Part shown: positions 1-9,313 of the stretch, one piece after another | How the letters are laid out: each line of letters begins with the position of its first letter | Numbering within the stretch: the stretch's first letter is position 1 | Assembly (NCBI GenBank): GCA_038253885.1 | Contig: JBBSGP010000009.1 | Span: 1-64,000, forward strand | Direction of reading: 5' to 3' | Length of the DNA: 64,000 nt | DNA from: JALZAQ01 sp038253885 | Lineage (GTDB): Bacteria; Gemmatimonadota; Gemmatimonadetes; Gemmatimonadales; Gemmatimonadaceae | Position numbers and translations under genes: made by a program | Notes under the pieces: generated by a model | Database searches by the model: none | What the model was told of the DNA's origin: nothing | Seen by the model: only the letters and a program-made list of their open reading frames with translations

Positions 1-843
<843 letters not shown>

Positions 844-1003
844 ATACAGATCATTCGACTAGCTCTCCGAACGCGGTCCACCAGACGTGAAGTCTGGCTC
901 CACGTCCGGAATCACACAAATTGTTCAGGTCTGAACTCTCCCTCGACCCCCGAACAGGACCGAGATCAGCGAGTTCGCCTCGCACAACCTGTCTCTCACA
1001 TCG

Positions 1004-1016
1004 ATTGTCAAATAGC
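1004..1016 (-). promoter_or_regulatory. boxA-like antitermination element in rRNA leader
   Basis: The minus strand reads GCTATTTGACAAT, which resembles the boxA sequence of bacterial rRNA leaders (TGCTCTTTAACAA type). It lies about 60 nt downstream of the predicted start of transcription and upstream of 16S, where Nus-factor antitermination sites are usually found. The assignment rests on sequence likeness and position only. Confidence 0.5.
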
Positions 1017-1079
1017 TCGTGGTGCCGCTCGCGCAGCACCCGCGTGGCGTGACTCAAAAACAGTCAGCGATAGCCTTCC

Positions 1080-1108
1080 ATTGTATCTGAATCGGACCCG
1101 AGTGTCAA
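1080..1108 (-). promoter_or_regulatory. sigma-70-type promoter of the rRNA operon
   Basis: On the minus strand a perfect TTGACA (1103-1108) is separated by 17 bp from TACAAT (1080-1085). This is a near-consensus housekeeping promoter placed about 240 bp upstream of 16S rRNA, as expected for a strong rRNA promoter. Confidence 0.85.
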
Positions 1109-1284
1109 GGTGTTAACCGCTTCTTTCGCGGCACCCTCACACCGCATTCCTCTCCACGGACCGAACGAAACTCCTCCGACTGCCGCGTTCGGGGAAGGGT
1201 CTCAAGCTTAACCACTTCCGGCACCCTGTTCAAGGGGCGCGACCCCACCGCGCCACATCCACCCGCGCCCACTCGAGGCCGCTC

Positions 1285-1632
1285 CTAAGCGAGCTGCTCG
1301 CGCCGCTCCTGATAATGATCGTAGATCGCGACCGCGATGCTCTTCCCCAACCGCCGCAGAATAGTGGCGCGCTCCCCTTCCGACACCGCGTCCGACAACG
1401 CCACTCCAGCGAACACGACTTCCACCCGCTGCATCACGCCGTGGAGCGGCAGCAGATCGGCCTTCGGATACCGGACGCACACAACTTTCTCGCCCGGGAC
1501 AAGCCGCTCGGTCACGCGCCGAGCCAGCTCGCGAGGCGAGAGACCGGCCAAGAGTGGCGCCGCGACATCCTGCGTCGAGTGCACCCGGGGGCCGGGGAAA
1601 AATGTCTCGTCCACGAACTCGCGTGAGTTCAC
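1285..1632 (-). CDS. conserved hypothetical protein, 115 aa
   Basis: A small cytoplasmic protein that I do not recognise. A GTG start at 1632 is chosen because a GAGGAG Shine-Dalgarno sequence lies about 8 nt upstream. The longer frame reaching 1818 has unlikely arginine-rich sequence and would overlap the kinase gene. The protein is mixed alpha/beta, with a hydrophobic stretch around VEVVFAGVALSDAV and a charged C-terminal helix (DHYQERREQLA). No signal peptide or membrane helix is seen. It is the last protein gene before the rRNA operon and reads in the same direction. Function unknown. Confidence 0.6.
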   Translation of the reverse strand: MNSREFVDETFFPGPRVHSTQDVAAPLLAGLSPRELARRVTERLVPGEKVVCVRYPKADLLPLHGVMQRVEVVFAGVALSDAVSEGERATILRRLGKSIAVAIYDHYQERREQLA

Positions 1633-1790
1633 TGTGCGCTCCTCACATCCGATCGACTGAATCCACTTCAACCGCTGCCGGAAATCGGAGCTCCCCCCAC
1701 CCCTGATTCCCGCTCTCCATCGTACGTGCACTCTTCGGGCCGTTCGCTGAGGGTCGAAATCCAGGTCGCGCGGCGAGGTCGGCGTCCCTG

Positions 1791-3065
1791 CTAGTCCGCC
1801 CCGTTGGCACGGGCACACGGGAGGACAAAGCCGAACACCGATCCCTCCGACGGAAACTCCGCGTAGACCCGTCCTCCCATCGACTCCGCGGTCTCCCGCA
1901 CGATGCTCAGGCCGAGTCCCGTTCCCGCGACTCCCGTCTCCGTCACATCGGGTGAGCGGTAGAAGCGCTCGAACAGTCGGCGTCGCGCTTCTTCTGCCAC
2001 GCCCAAGCCGTTGTCACGCACCTCGACCGCCACTTCACGCAGCACCGGGTCGCTCGGCGAGTTGCTCTCGTGCCAGTGGATCTCCACCCGGCGCTCGGCC
2101 TTCGCAGGGTCCGCGTACTTGATGGCGTTGGAGAGCAGGTTGGTCAGACAGAGCTCCACCGCCGCCGCATTCACCTCGCAGTTCGGTAAATCCGGAGTGA
2201 TGCTGACGTCCACGCGCGCGGATTCTGCCAGACCGCGAAGCTGCCTCACAGCCTCCGCCGCGGCGTCCGCCAGCGAGACGTGACGCTGCGGTGCCACGTC
2301 GGCCGCGCCGACGCGGGAAAGCTCGAGGAGATTCTCGAGCACCACGATCATCTCGTTCGTGCTCCGCACCACCACGTTGGCGAGCTCCTGACGCTTCGAC
2401 TCCGCCAGCCCGCCGAGCTGGAGCAGCTGCCCGGCCCCCTGAGCCGCGCCGACCCGGTTGCGAAATTCGTGGGCGAGGCTCCGGTTGAAAGCTTGCAGCC
2501 GCTGCTCGCGCTCCTTCAGCTTCTCGTGCATCAGCTGGAGGTACTGGGTCGCGGTCGCCTGCTGGATCAGCGTGATGGCGTGGAAGAGGCGCCGAGTGCA
2601 CGCCAACAGCTCGCTCCGGCTGCACGGCTCATCGATGTCATCCACGATCCCTTCGATGAAGGCGAACAGGATGCTGCCGAAGATCTCGTACTCCTTCATG
2701 ATCTCGTATTCGTCGAATCCCTGCGAGTAGCGCAGGGCTCCGAGCTCACGCGCCTTGGCCACGACCGCGTCGTCCGCCGAGACGATGTTGGCCGGGTCCT
2801 CCAGGTAATCGGCGATGCCGAGGAGGAGCAGGGGGACGTGGTCGAGGAGCTCTTCCGTCGGGAAGATGCGATTGGGCTCGATGCTCACCCGATCGGCGAT
2901 GCGCTCCAGCCATCGCGCCGTCAGGGGCGTGCGCGCGTCGCGCAGCCGGGCCGCGATCGTCGTCGCGAGAGGGCAATTGGTGTGAACGTCCACGGGCCGA
3001 TTACCTCGCCGAATTCGGGACGACTCACGCCGGCGGCCAACCGAGGAGACGTCCGCCGACTGCAC
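1791..3065 (-). CDS. sensor histidine kinase with RsbRD-like N-terminal domain
   Basis: A cytoplasmic histidine kinase of 424 aa. Residues about 30-170 form an all-helical region resembling the RsbT co-antagonist N-terminal domain (RsbRD type). It is followed by a HisKA segment with the H-box SLAHEFRNRVGAA (His199), an N-box (CLTNLLSNAIKYADP, about 306-320), G1 (DNGLGVAE), an F-box (FERFYR) and G2 (GTGLGLSIV). No transmembrane helix is present, so the signal is probably internal. No response regulator is adjacent. The true start may be later, for example the GTG at codon 25, because the first ~25 residues look poorly conserved. It is divergent from the DUF4870 gene. Confidence 0.85.
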   Translation of the reverse strand: MQSADVSSVGRRRESSRIRRGNRPVDVHTNCPLATTIAARLRDARTPLTARWLERIADRVSIEPNRIFPTEELLDHVPLLLLGIADYLEDPANIVSADDAVVAKARELGALRYSQGFDEYEIMKEYEIFGSILFAFIEGIVDDIDEPCSRSELLACTRRLFHAITLIQQATATQYLQLMHEKLKEREQRLQAFNRSLAHEFRNRVGAAQGAGQLLQLGGLAESKRQELANVVVRSTNEMIVVLENLLELSRVGAADVAPQRHVSLADAAAEAVRQLRGLAESARVDVSITPDLPNCEVNAAAVELCLTNLLSNAIKYADPAKAERRVEIHWHESNSPSDPVLREVAVEVRDNGLGVAEEARRRLFERFYRSPDVTETGVAGTGLGLSIVRETAESMGGRVYAEFPSEGSVFGFVLPCARANGAD

Positions 3066-3140
3066 ACCCTATAACATAATCATAGTCGGGCGCTTCCGTG
3101 CGCTCCGTCACCACCAATCCCTGACAGGGCGGCACTCGCG

Positions 3141-3170
3141 TTGACTCGCGCTACATGGGCACCGTATACT
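3141..3170 (+). promoter_or_regulatory. promoter for the DUF4870-like gene
   Basis: TTGACT (3141-3146), an 18-bp spacer and TATACT (3165-3170) lie about 85 bp upstream of the start codon at 3256. A strong GGAGGAGAAGG ribosome-binding site directly precedes that start codon. Confidence 0.75.
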
Positions 3171-3255
3171 CTGACCCGTAACCGCTGACGCCGCCGCGGC
3201 TCATGCTCGGACGCTCGCGGCAGCGCGATCCGGAGCCCCCACTCGGAGGAGAAGG

Positions 3256-3639
3256 ATGACGACCCCACCGCCCACTACGACAGGCAGCAGCAGCACCGGG
3301 TTGGCCCCGAACGTTGCTGGCGCTCTGGCCTACGTGCTCGGCCCGATCACGGGAATTGTTTTCCTCCTTCTCGAAAAAGAAAATCGGTTCGTTCGCTTCC
3401 ACGCCATGCAGTCCATCACCGTCGGACTTCTGCTCATCGCGGTGAGTGTCGTGCTCAGCATTCTTGCCGGCATTCTGGCGATGGTGCCCGTCATCGGGTG
3501 GATCATCGGGATCCTGCTATCGCTCGGAGTGGCGGGCGTCTCGTTTCTGCTCTGGATCTATCTGATGTGGACAGCGTTCCAGGGGCGGGAGTGGCAGGTG
3601 CCGATCGCCGGGCCGCTGGCGCGCAAGTACGCAGCCTGA
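3256..3639 (+). CDS. DUF4870-type small membrane protein
   Basis: A 127-aa inner-membrane protein. A Thr/Ser/Pro-rich N-terminus (about residues 1-15) is followed by a first hydrophobic helix (AGALAYVLGPITGIVFLLLE). The conserved loop ENRFVRFHAMQSI comes next, then two further hydrophobic segments (about 52-75 and 80-105). This pattern matches the DUF4870/Tic20-like family, whose role is not established. The start is supported by a strong Shine-Dalgarno and an upstream promoter. It is monocistronic, followed by a hairpin shared with a convergent gene. Confidence 0.8.
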   Translation: MTTPPPTTTGSSSTGLAPNVAGALAYVLGPITGIVFLLLEKENRFVRFHAMQSITVGLLLIAVSVVLSILAGILAMVPVIGWIIGILLSLGVAGVSFLLWIYLMWTAFQGREWQVPIAGPLARKYAA

Positions 3640-3692
3640 GCGACGCGGCCGCGCTCTCCCGCACGGAAAGAGCCCGCCCAGGGGGGTGAATG

Positions 3693-3723
3693 ACAGAGGG
3701 CCGCCGAATCGGCGGCCCTCTGT
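3693..3723. terminator. bidirectional hairpin between convergent genes
   Basis: A perfect 14-bp inverted repeat with a 3-nt loop (ACAGAGGGCCGCCG, AAT, then its complement) lies between the convergent DUF4870-like gene and the large secreted-protein gene. It has no clear T-tract, so termination may be weak or Rho-assisted. Position and stem strength support a terminator role. Confidence 0.7.
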
Positions 3724-3757
3724 GCATCGGAAGACACGATCCGCCTGAGCCGCCCTC

Positions 3758-5587
3758 TCAGGGCTTGACGGTGACCGCCAACTGAGTCGGTTTGGGAGCC
3801 GGGAGGAACAGACGTTGCCGGTTGTCATGGTCGTCGCTCACCGGCACCACGGTGAGCGCATAGCTGCCAGCCGCGGGCCAGATCAGGCTGATGGCCGACT
3901 CCTTGGTCGGGTCGAAGGTGCAGGCGCCCTGACCGGTCTGCCACTGGCACTTGGAGTTCGCCGCGGGGGTGGCATTCCCGGTCCACGTCACGCGATACCT
4001 CACCGGATTGGAGTAGGGGTAGCAGGACGGCATCTTGAACTTGTACGCAGCCGGCTTTCCCACCGACACCTGGGCAGGCGCATCGACGCGCGCCACGAGC
4101 GCATTCGATCCTCCAGGTGCGAGATCGCGGAACCAGAGATGCTTGTTGCCGGTCACAGAGTGAACGAAGGGCTTGCCAACCACCTCACCGCCTATGAGCG
4201 CCTCCGCCCGGAGCTCCACTCCCCAGTCGATATCCGCCGCCAGAACATGATTCTCCTCGCTGCTGGATCCTCCACCGATTGTCTGGGTGGCTGATCCCTC
4301 GGCGCAGCCCGAGGCGATGCCGAGCAGATACGGTTGAGGACCCACCCGCGCGCTGAGCGCATCCCAATCGAAGTCCAGCTGAAGCGCCGTGTAGACAGCG
4401 GGTTTCACGAAGACATCGCCCTTGATCTCGGCGCCTTCGGTCATCGTCGTCGGATCAGGTATGCTCTGCGACCGCGATCCGCATCCGCCTCCACTGCAGT
4501 TGAAGGTGAACTGGGCCTTGTGCGGATTGTCGAGCTGGAAGTGTCCTTCCGCCCTCCCCTCTCCGCCCACCTCGACGGTGCCATCGATGTACACACTGAC
4601 GTCGAGCTCTGCGACCGGCACGCCTCCGATCACGATCGGGATCATCTGGACGGGTATCTTGACCCCCTGGCCGCCGGGTGGGATGTCGAACGTCTTATCG
4701 AATTTTCCGCTGGCCTGCACGCTCGCCTTGAGCCGCTCTCCGACCGTCATGACCCCGTTGCCGGAGATCTCCCTGGGCCGGATCACGAACGGAAGACATG
4801 GGATGTAGAACAGATCGAGCTGGGCCGTGAAGTCGGATTCGATCGGGAAGCCAAGACTGACAGCACCTTGGAGGGCACCGGATGCCGAGCCGCTCTTCGA
4901 CTTGGTCTCGAGCTTCACGTTCAGCTCGGGGCTCGTCGAGAATTTCACGGGGATGTCCGCGAGCGTCAGGGTGTTATCGGCAAAACAGTCTTCCGCCATG
5001 CGCCAGTCGCGGGTGAGCTCCTTGCCGGCGTGCTTCCAGTCGGCGGTCGCCGCCTCGCGCAGCTTCTCCCACTCCTTGGACCCCTGATCTTCGGCGTGTT
5101 TGGCCGCTTCTCCCGCGCAATGCATCGAGAACGCCTTGCACCCCGAATGACTGCTGCTCTTCTTGTCCGCCGGCTTGATGTCGGGCGGCACGGGGTGCGC
5201 CTTGATCCACTCCTCGGCCAGCTGGGTATTGACGAGATAATGGTTGGGTTCCCCAGCCGCGAGCGTTCTGATGTGCATCTCGAGCAGGCGTCTCGCTCCG
5301 TCGTTGAGGCCGGGGGCGTTCTCGATGCCGTCGAGTCCGCGCAGATGGAGGATGCTGGCCGTGGCGTTCCTCCCGCCGATCTGCGCGCTCACCTGTCGAG
5401 CGTGCGACCGCTCCAGCTTGGCCGGGCGGGCGAGAATGTGGGGCTGCGGAGCTCCATACGAGATCGCGGGCATCGGAGGCGTAGGCGTTCGCGTGATCGC
5501 TCCGATCGGCACATCACCAGGCCTTTGCGCGGCGGCGTGTGCCGCAACGAGTGTGACCGCGGCCGACACAACTAATGCGTATCTCAT
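3758..5587 (-). CDS. large secreted protein with C-terminal PKD-like domain, unknown function
   Basis: A 609-aa exported protein that I do not recognise. It starts with a clear signal peptide (hydrophobic residues 4-20, cleavage likely after AHAAAQ). Residues about 140-200 are charged and helical (HAEDQGSKEWEKLREAA). The middle (about 210-480) is beta-rich, with repeated amphipathic strands and a Cys/Gly-rich turn (CSGGGCGSRSQS). The last ~100 residues resemble a PKD/Ig-like fold (VSVGKPAAYKFKMPSCYPY through WPAAGSYALTVVP). Several cysteines suggest disulfides in an extracytoplasmic protein. A GGAGAC ribosome-binding site lies upstream of ATG 5587. It could be a surface or carbohydrate-binding protein, but no catalytic motif was identified. 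Confidence 0.75.
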   Translation of the reverse strand: MRYALVVSAAVTLVAAHAAAQRPGDVPIGAITRTPTPPMPAISYGAPQPHILARPAKLERSHARQVSAQIGGRNATASILHLRGLDGIENAPGLNDGARRLLEMHIRTLAAGEPNHYLVNTQLAEEWIKAHPVPPDIKPADKKSSSHSGCKAFSMHCAGEAAKHAEDQGSKEWEKLREAATADWKHAGKELTRDWRMAEDCFADNTLTLADIPVKFSTSPELNVKLETKSKSGSASGALQGAVSLGFPIESDFTAQLDLFYIPCLPFVIRPREISGNGVMTVGERLKASVQASGKFDKTFDIPPGGQGVKIPVQMIPIVIGGVPVAELDVSVYIDGTVEVGGEGRAEGHFQLDNPHKAQFTFNCSGGGCGSRSQSIPDPTTMTEGAEIKGDVFVKPAVYTALQLDFDWDALSARVGPQPYLLGIASGCAEGSATQTIGGGSSSEENHVLAADIDWGVELRAEALIGGEVVGKPFVHSVTGNKHLWFRDLAPGGSNALVARVDAPAQVSVGKPAAYKFKMPSCYPYSNPVRYRVTWTGNATPAANSKCQWQTGQGACTFDPTKESAISLIWPAAGSYALTVVPVSDDHDNRQRLFLPAPKPTQLAVTVKP

Positions 5588-5764
5588 GCGACTGTCTCCG
5601 GTGCACTGTTGCGGTGGACCATTCCCGAGTCGAGCGTGGGCGTCGAAGCGCGCACCATCGGCCCGCGGCCTACGCGCTTCTCCACGATGAGGAAAGTTCC
5701 CGTCCGCGCCGGAGCGTTACATCGGTGCGGGGCAGCCGGCGTGGGCTGGGCTCTGGACCGGCAT

Positions 5765-6400
5765 TCAGTCCTCGACAAACCGATAGCTAGCGTGGCTATC
5801 GTAATCGATGCCGTGCTTCTTCTTCAGCTCTTTGATGTAGCGTAAAGTCGTTTTCGTGTGCGGCCCGACGCCGTCATTGGTATGCAGCAGCATCTCCTCG
5901 AGACAGCTGTCGACACTCATGCGTTTGTGGTCAGCGAGATCCTGGAGGAGCGCCGCGAGACGTTTTTCCAGGCGAACCGCCACGGGCACCCGTTCGATTC
6001 GGAGAGGCGGACCGGCATTGAGCAGGTGGTGTCCAAATGTCAGGCAGTACCCATACAGATCGCGCACGGTGTAGTCGCGGATGCCGTATTCCCGGTCGTC
6101 GATCACCACCGCGATGTCGACCCCATTGGCCCGGTGGAATTCGTACAGCTGATCGGCATCGCCGACGACGAAATAGACCGCGCTCGACTCGGAGCTGGGA
6201 GTAGGCCTGCCTTTCTGCAGGAAGATCTGCACATTGCCAAGGTTCACGCCGGCGAACGTGGGCGGCTCGCCGCCCCAAGTGAATTCCTCGTGAAAGCCGA
6301 GCTTCCTGACGTAGAATTCAACGGCGGTCGGAATGTCGCTGACCGCCAACCCGGCGTGGAGTTGCTCGCATTCGGTGAACGACAGGGCTGGGCTGGTCAC
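5765..6400 (-). CDS. VOC-fold (glyoxalase superfamily) protein with C-terminal RHH-like region
   Basis: A 211-aa protein. The N-terminal ~115 residues have the vicinal-oxygen-chelate fold: LHAGLAVSDIPTAVEFY starts the first beta-alpha-beta module and VRDLYGYCLTFGHHL ends the second. This is the pattern of bleomycin-resistance/glyoxalase proteins. The C-terminal ~75 residues (VPVAVRLEKRLAALLQDLADHK onward) look like a ribbon-helix-helix or other helical module. The chosen start is GTG 6400, with GAAGGAG 8 nt upstream. A longer frame to 6535 would run through a large inverted repeat and is less likely. The substrate is unknown. Confidence 0.75.
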   Translation of the reverse strand: MTSPALSFTECEQLHAGLAVSDIPTAVEFYVRKLGFHEEFTWGGEPPTFAGVNLGNVQIFLQKGRPTPSSESSAVYFVVGDADQLYEFHRANGVDIAVVIDDREYGIRDYTVRDLYGYCLTFGHHLLNAGPPLRIERVPVAVRLEKRLAALLQDLADHKRMSVDSCLEEMLLHTNDGVGPHTKTTLRYIKELKKKHGIDYDSHASYRFVED

Positions 6401-6491
6401 CTTGTATGCTCCTTCGTGCCGAGTGGACCGGGGCGTCGTTGTAGTATGATGCCCACGGACTGCACGGTACAGAGCCGGGACGGCAATAGCA

Positions 6492-6525
6492 GTGGTGCCG
6501 GAGATCTGAAATTCTCCGGCACCAC
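6492..6525. repeat. 13-bp perfect inverted repeat
   Basis: GTGGTGCCGGAGA (6492-6504) and its exact complement (6513-6525) flank an 8-nt loop. The repeat lies between the 3' end of the disrupted cytochrome gene and the VOC-fold gene, both on the minus strand. It may be a terminator lacking a T-tract or an operator for the VOC gene. The sequence alone does not decide. Confidence 0.6.
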
Positions 6526-6634
6526 GGCTTGTCACGGGATGACAGCCGCGCTCGACAGCATGGATTGGAGGGCGGCGAAGAAGTCCATTTTTCCCCGGCC
6601 CGAACGAGTCCGGCCGAGATCTGCGGTTAGCGCG

Positions 6635-7783
6635 CTACAGCGACTTCAAGTACTGTACGAGGTCCGCCTTCTGCTGTGGCGTGAGATTCAGCCCGGTTTT
6701 CGCGGCGTATTGCTGCACAACCGCGGCAAGTGTCGGCGCGGTGCCGTTGTGAAAATAGGGCGGGTGCTGCCAGAGGCCGCGTAGCGGCGCGGTCCGATAC
6801 ATCTTGCTGGGCACCGCGGGACGCGTAGCTCGGCGCGCCGTTCGGCTCGGGCTCGCTCACCACCTCGGCGGGCGAATGCAGACGGTCATTGGCGTCCGTG
6901 AACAGCGACCCAGAGTGGCACGTCGCGCACCCTGCCACCCCAACAAAGACGTCGCGGCCGCGCGCGGCAGCCGCTGCGTCGAAGCTCCCCGCGGGCGGGG
7001 GTGGTGCCTGCAGGCTGAGTTGGTACGCCTGAAGCGCCGGGAGCTGGGATGAAATGAGATCGGGCGGGTTCTGCACGTTCACGCCGGTTCGCGGCTCGGC
7101 GAGCGATCCATGTCCGTGCATCTGGGTCACGCCGACGTAGCGATTCCAGTACGCGACGTCGCTGCCATCGCCGGTGGCGGTGATCCTGCGGATCCCGAGA
7201 AGGCCGTAGGCCGGCGGGATGACCTGCGGCCCGTTCTTCCCATCGAAGTTGAACCGGGGGTCGTACTTCCCCTTTCCCCACGAGCCGTAGACCGCCCTGG
7301 CGCTCGCCGGCGGCACTGGGGAGAGCGCGATGATCGCGCCAACGTCGAGGTGTCGCGATTGGGCCAGCCATCCAGCCGCTTTCCGATTCCCCGCGCAAAG
7401 GAGTTGTCGACGGTCGAATGACACAACGCGCACGTGATGCCAACACGGGTGAGCGTGTCCTTGCCGCTCACCGTCTGCACGGTTCCTCTGACCCCGACGA
7501 CGGCATTCAATTTCAGCAGCGCCACCGTCGTGGCGGGTGACTTGAGGCTGATCGTACCATTCTGGATTCCCTGCACGACGGCGGGAGGCAGCGAATCCGT
7601 GTCCACCTTGAGCCCGACCGACAGCGCCGTGGTCGGGTCGACGCCGCTCTGAATCACCTCGTGCAAGCGAAGGGTGTCGGTCCAGAACGACTCGTCGCCA
7701 AATGTGTCGAAGCGAAAGATGTCTCTTCCCTGCGCCACGAGCGCGAACAAGAGCCAGCCCCCTCCAATCGAGAGTCCGACCAC
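6635..7783 (-). pseudogene. c-type cytochrome gene with frameshifts
   Basis: Three reading-frame pieces together spell one membrane-anchored cytochrome. The first runs from about 7783 (VVGLSIGGGWLLFALVAQG anchor) and contains CALCH, ending near LDGWPNRD. The second resumes after an indel near 7350-7360 (LDVGAIIALSP) and contains CATCH. The third resumes after a second indel near 6810-6820 (MYRTAPLRGLWQHPPYFHNG) and ends at the TAG at 6635-6637. Two CXXCH haem sites and the 'HPPYFHNGTAPTL' ending fit the di-haem cytochrome/peroxidase-like family. The gene is either truly decayed or two sequencing or assembly indels are present. The start is uncertain; an alternative ATG at 7848 is in another frame. 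Confidence 0.75.
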
Positions 7784-8079
7784 GCTGCCGGTTGCGGTCG
7801 CGGAAGAGGCGCGCCTGAAGCGGCAGTTGCGCCGCCAGCGGGCGGCATGGTCAAATGTCGTCTTTCAGGCTTACAATGATCTTGCCGGGTGAAACGGAAG
7901 CGGGCTCTGCAGGGATGCAACCATGCCGAGGGTTAGCCGGGCGGGCTCATCGAGACGATGCAGGCGAGAGCGCGAGGTCCTTCTTGCGCTCTTGTCAAAC
8001 CAAATCGATCGGCAGACGCGCATGCCCCGAAAATGCCCGCCCGAAGGGCGGAATCTACCACTAACGGAGAACTATCCTT

Positions 8080-8463
8080 ATGAGCGACACGACCCCAGGC
8101 AAAATCCTAGGCATTGGAGGCATCTTCTTCAAAGCGCAAAACCATGAAACCGTCCGCGCCTGGTACCAGGAAAAAATGGGCATCGGCAACGGACCCGAAG
8201 GCGCCATGCTCCCCTGGCGCGACGCCGAAGATCCCGAAACCAAACGCTTGACCGTCTGGAGCATCTTCCCCGCGGAAAGCAGTTATTACGGCGGCCCGTT
8301 CATGATCAACTACATCGTGGACGATCTCGACGCCTACCTCGCCAAGCTCACCGCCGCGGGAGTGGCCATCGATCCCAAGCGCGAAGACCACGACTACGGC
8401 CGCTTCGCCTGGATCGACGATCCCGAAGGCTCTAAGATTGAACTCTGGCAGCCGTCGACGTAA
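8080..8463 (+). CDS. VOC-family (glyoxalase-like) protein
   Basis: A 127-aa single VOC-fold protein. It begins with the usual first strand/helix (IGGIFFKAQNHETVRAWYQEKMGI) and ends with the typical DYGRFAWIDDPEGSKIELWQP metal-site strand, where Glu is a likely ligand. It probably acts as a small dioxygenase, lyase or resistance-type enzyme; the substrate is unknown. Codon choice is noticeably richer in A-ending codons (AAA, CAA, GAA) than the surrounding genes, a hint of recent acquisition. ATG 8080 has a GGAGA site upstream. A broken secreted-protein gene follows at once. Confidence 0.85.
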   Translation: MSDTTPGKILGIGGIFFKAQNHETVRAWYQEKMGIGNGPEGAMLPWRDAEDPETKRLTVWSIFPAESSYYGGPFMINYIVDDLDAYLAKLTAAGVAIDPKREDHDYGRFAWIDDPEGSKIELWQPST

Positions 8464-8468
8464 CTCAG

Positions 8469-8582
8469 ATGAGACTCGTTCTCGCACTCGTGATGCTCGC
8501 CTCGACCACAGCCTTAGCAGTTTTTCTTCAAAGTGGTCGCTGGCGCGGCGTCGGCGCGCACCGCAGATCCCTGCCGCACTGA
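8469..8582 (+). pseudogene. truncated secreted-protein start (signal peptide stub)
   Basis: An ATG 6 nt after the VOC gene opens a 37-aa frame whose first 17 residues are a good signal peptide (MRLVLALVMLASTTALA). The reading then becomes basic and ends at TGA 8580-8582. The remaining body of the protein is missing, and the next sequence belongs to a recombinase remnant. This looks like the surviving 5' end of an exported-protein gene cut at a recombination junction. Confidence 0.45.
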
Positions 8583-9065
8583 CTTCGCTCCTGGCCCCAG
8601 CTCGCCGAGGAGCCGGCCGCGATTGTGAGCGGCATGGTGAAACCGATATGGGTCCCGGCGAGTATTGGGGACGATGGGAGCTTCAGTACGATCGTGTTCG
8701 CATTCACGGAACCACGAGCGGGCCGGGACCGTTTCGTGACGCTGACAGGCCTATGGCCGATCCGGCAACCCGCTATCACCTACCGCGCCTTCCGCGAGGC
8801 CTTGGCCGAGGTGAGTGACAGAGCCCTCACTCCCTACGATCTCCGGCGTACTTTCGCGCACTGGATGGAGGAGGCTGGCGTCGCCCGGACCCGGCGTCGG
8901 CTGTACATGGGTCACGATGCACGGGATCTCCTCGACTCGTATGAGCTCGTGGATGTGCAGACCTTTCTCGAAGCGGATGCCCAGGAACTTCGCGATTTTC
9001 TGTCGAGGTCCCACGGTTTCTCCCACAGTCGCAAGGCAAAGCGGCCCCAATCCGTTGCCAGATGA
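8583..9065 (+). pseudogene. tyrosine recombinase (integrase) C-terminal remnant
   Basis: The open frame from about 8583 to 9065 encodes the C-terminal catalytic part of a tyrosine recombinase. Visible motifs are LTPYDLRRTFAHWMEEAGV (the second catalytic Arg), the late histidine in RRRLYMGHDARDLLDSY, and the candidate nucleophile Tyr a few residues on. The N-terminal DNA-binding domain and the first catalytic Arg are missing. No good start codon lies at the upstream edge; an internal GTG at 8625 opens 146 aa. It abuts three tRNA genes, the usual target of such integrases. Confidence 0.7.
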
Positions 9066-9106
9066 GGCCGCCTACTGTGTCTTATCCCAATGGGTTAGGT
9101 ATGGAT

Positions 9107-9178
9107 GCGCCCTGCAGGAATCGAACCTGCAACCTAGTGATTAAGAGTCACTTGCTCTGCCAATTGAGCTAAGGGCGC
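9107..9178 (-). tRNA. tRNA-Lys (CTT)
   Basis: The minus strand folds as a cloverleaf. It begins GCGCCCTTAGCTCA, has the anticodon loop ACTCTTAAT with anticodon CTT, the T-arm GGTTCGATTCC, and closes with the complementary acceptor strand and discriminator A. CCA is not encoded. Confidence 0.95.
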
Positions 9179-9192
9179 TCGGAGCACCTACA

Positions 9193-9266
9193 CGCGCCAG
9201 GGAGGACTCGAACCTCCGACCCACAGCTTAGAAGGCTGTTGCTCTATCCACCTGAGCTACTGGCGC
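9193..9266 (-). tRNA. tRNA-Arg (TCT)
   Basis: The minus strand begins GCGCCAGTAGCTCAGGTGG, has the anticodon loop CCTTCTAAG with anticodon TCT and a T-arm with GGTTCGAGTCC, and ends with a paired acceptor and discriminator G. It lies 14 nt from the neighbouring tRNA-Lys in the same orientation. CCA is not encoded. Confidence 0.95.
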
Positions 9267-9313
9267 TTCTCTCTGCACGGCCTCGAGCTCTCTCCGTGCG
9301 GGGCCTGCCAAGG

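Larger units (their letters stand above)
844..1284 (-). other. rRNA operon leader and upstream spacer
   Basis: No protein gene is supported in this stretch. On the minus strand it holds the rRNA promoter, a transcribed leader of about 230 nt with a boxA-like element, and, further upstream, a short spacer behind the small gene that ends at 1285. That spacer contains only a weak GGGGCGCGACCCC palindrome near 1234-1246 with no T-tract. The short reading frames here look like chance high-GC ORFs. Confidence 0.7.

Noticed and set aside
1633..1790. Possible coding continuation upstream of the 115-aa hypothetical gene
   Set aside because: The frame to 1818 is open but Arg/Gly-rich without homology feel, and the internal GTG has a clear Shine-Dalgarno.
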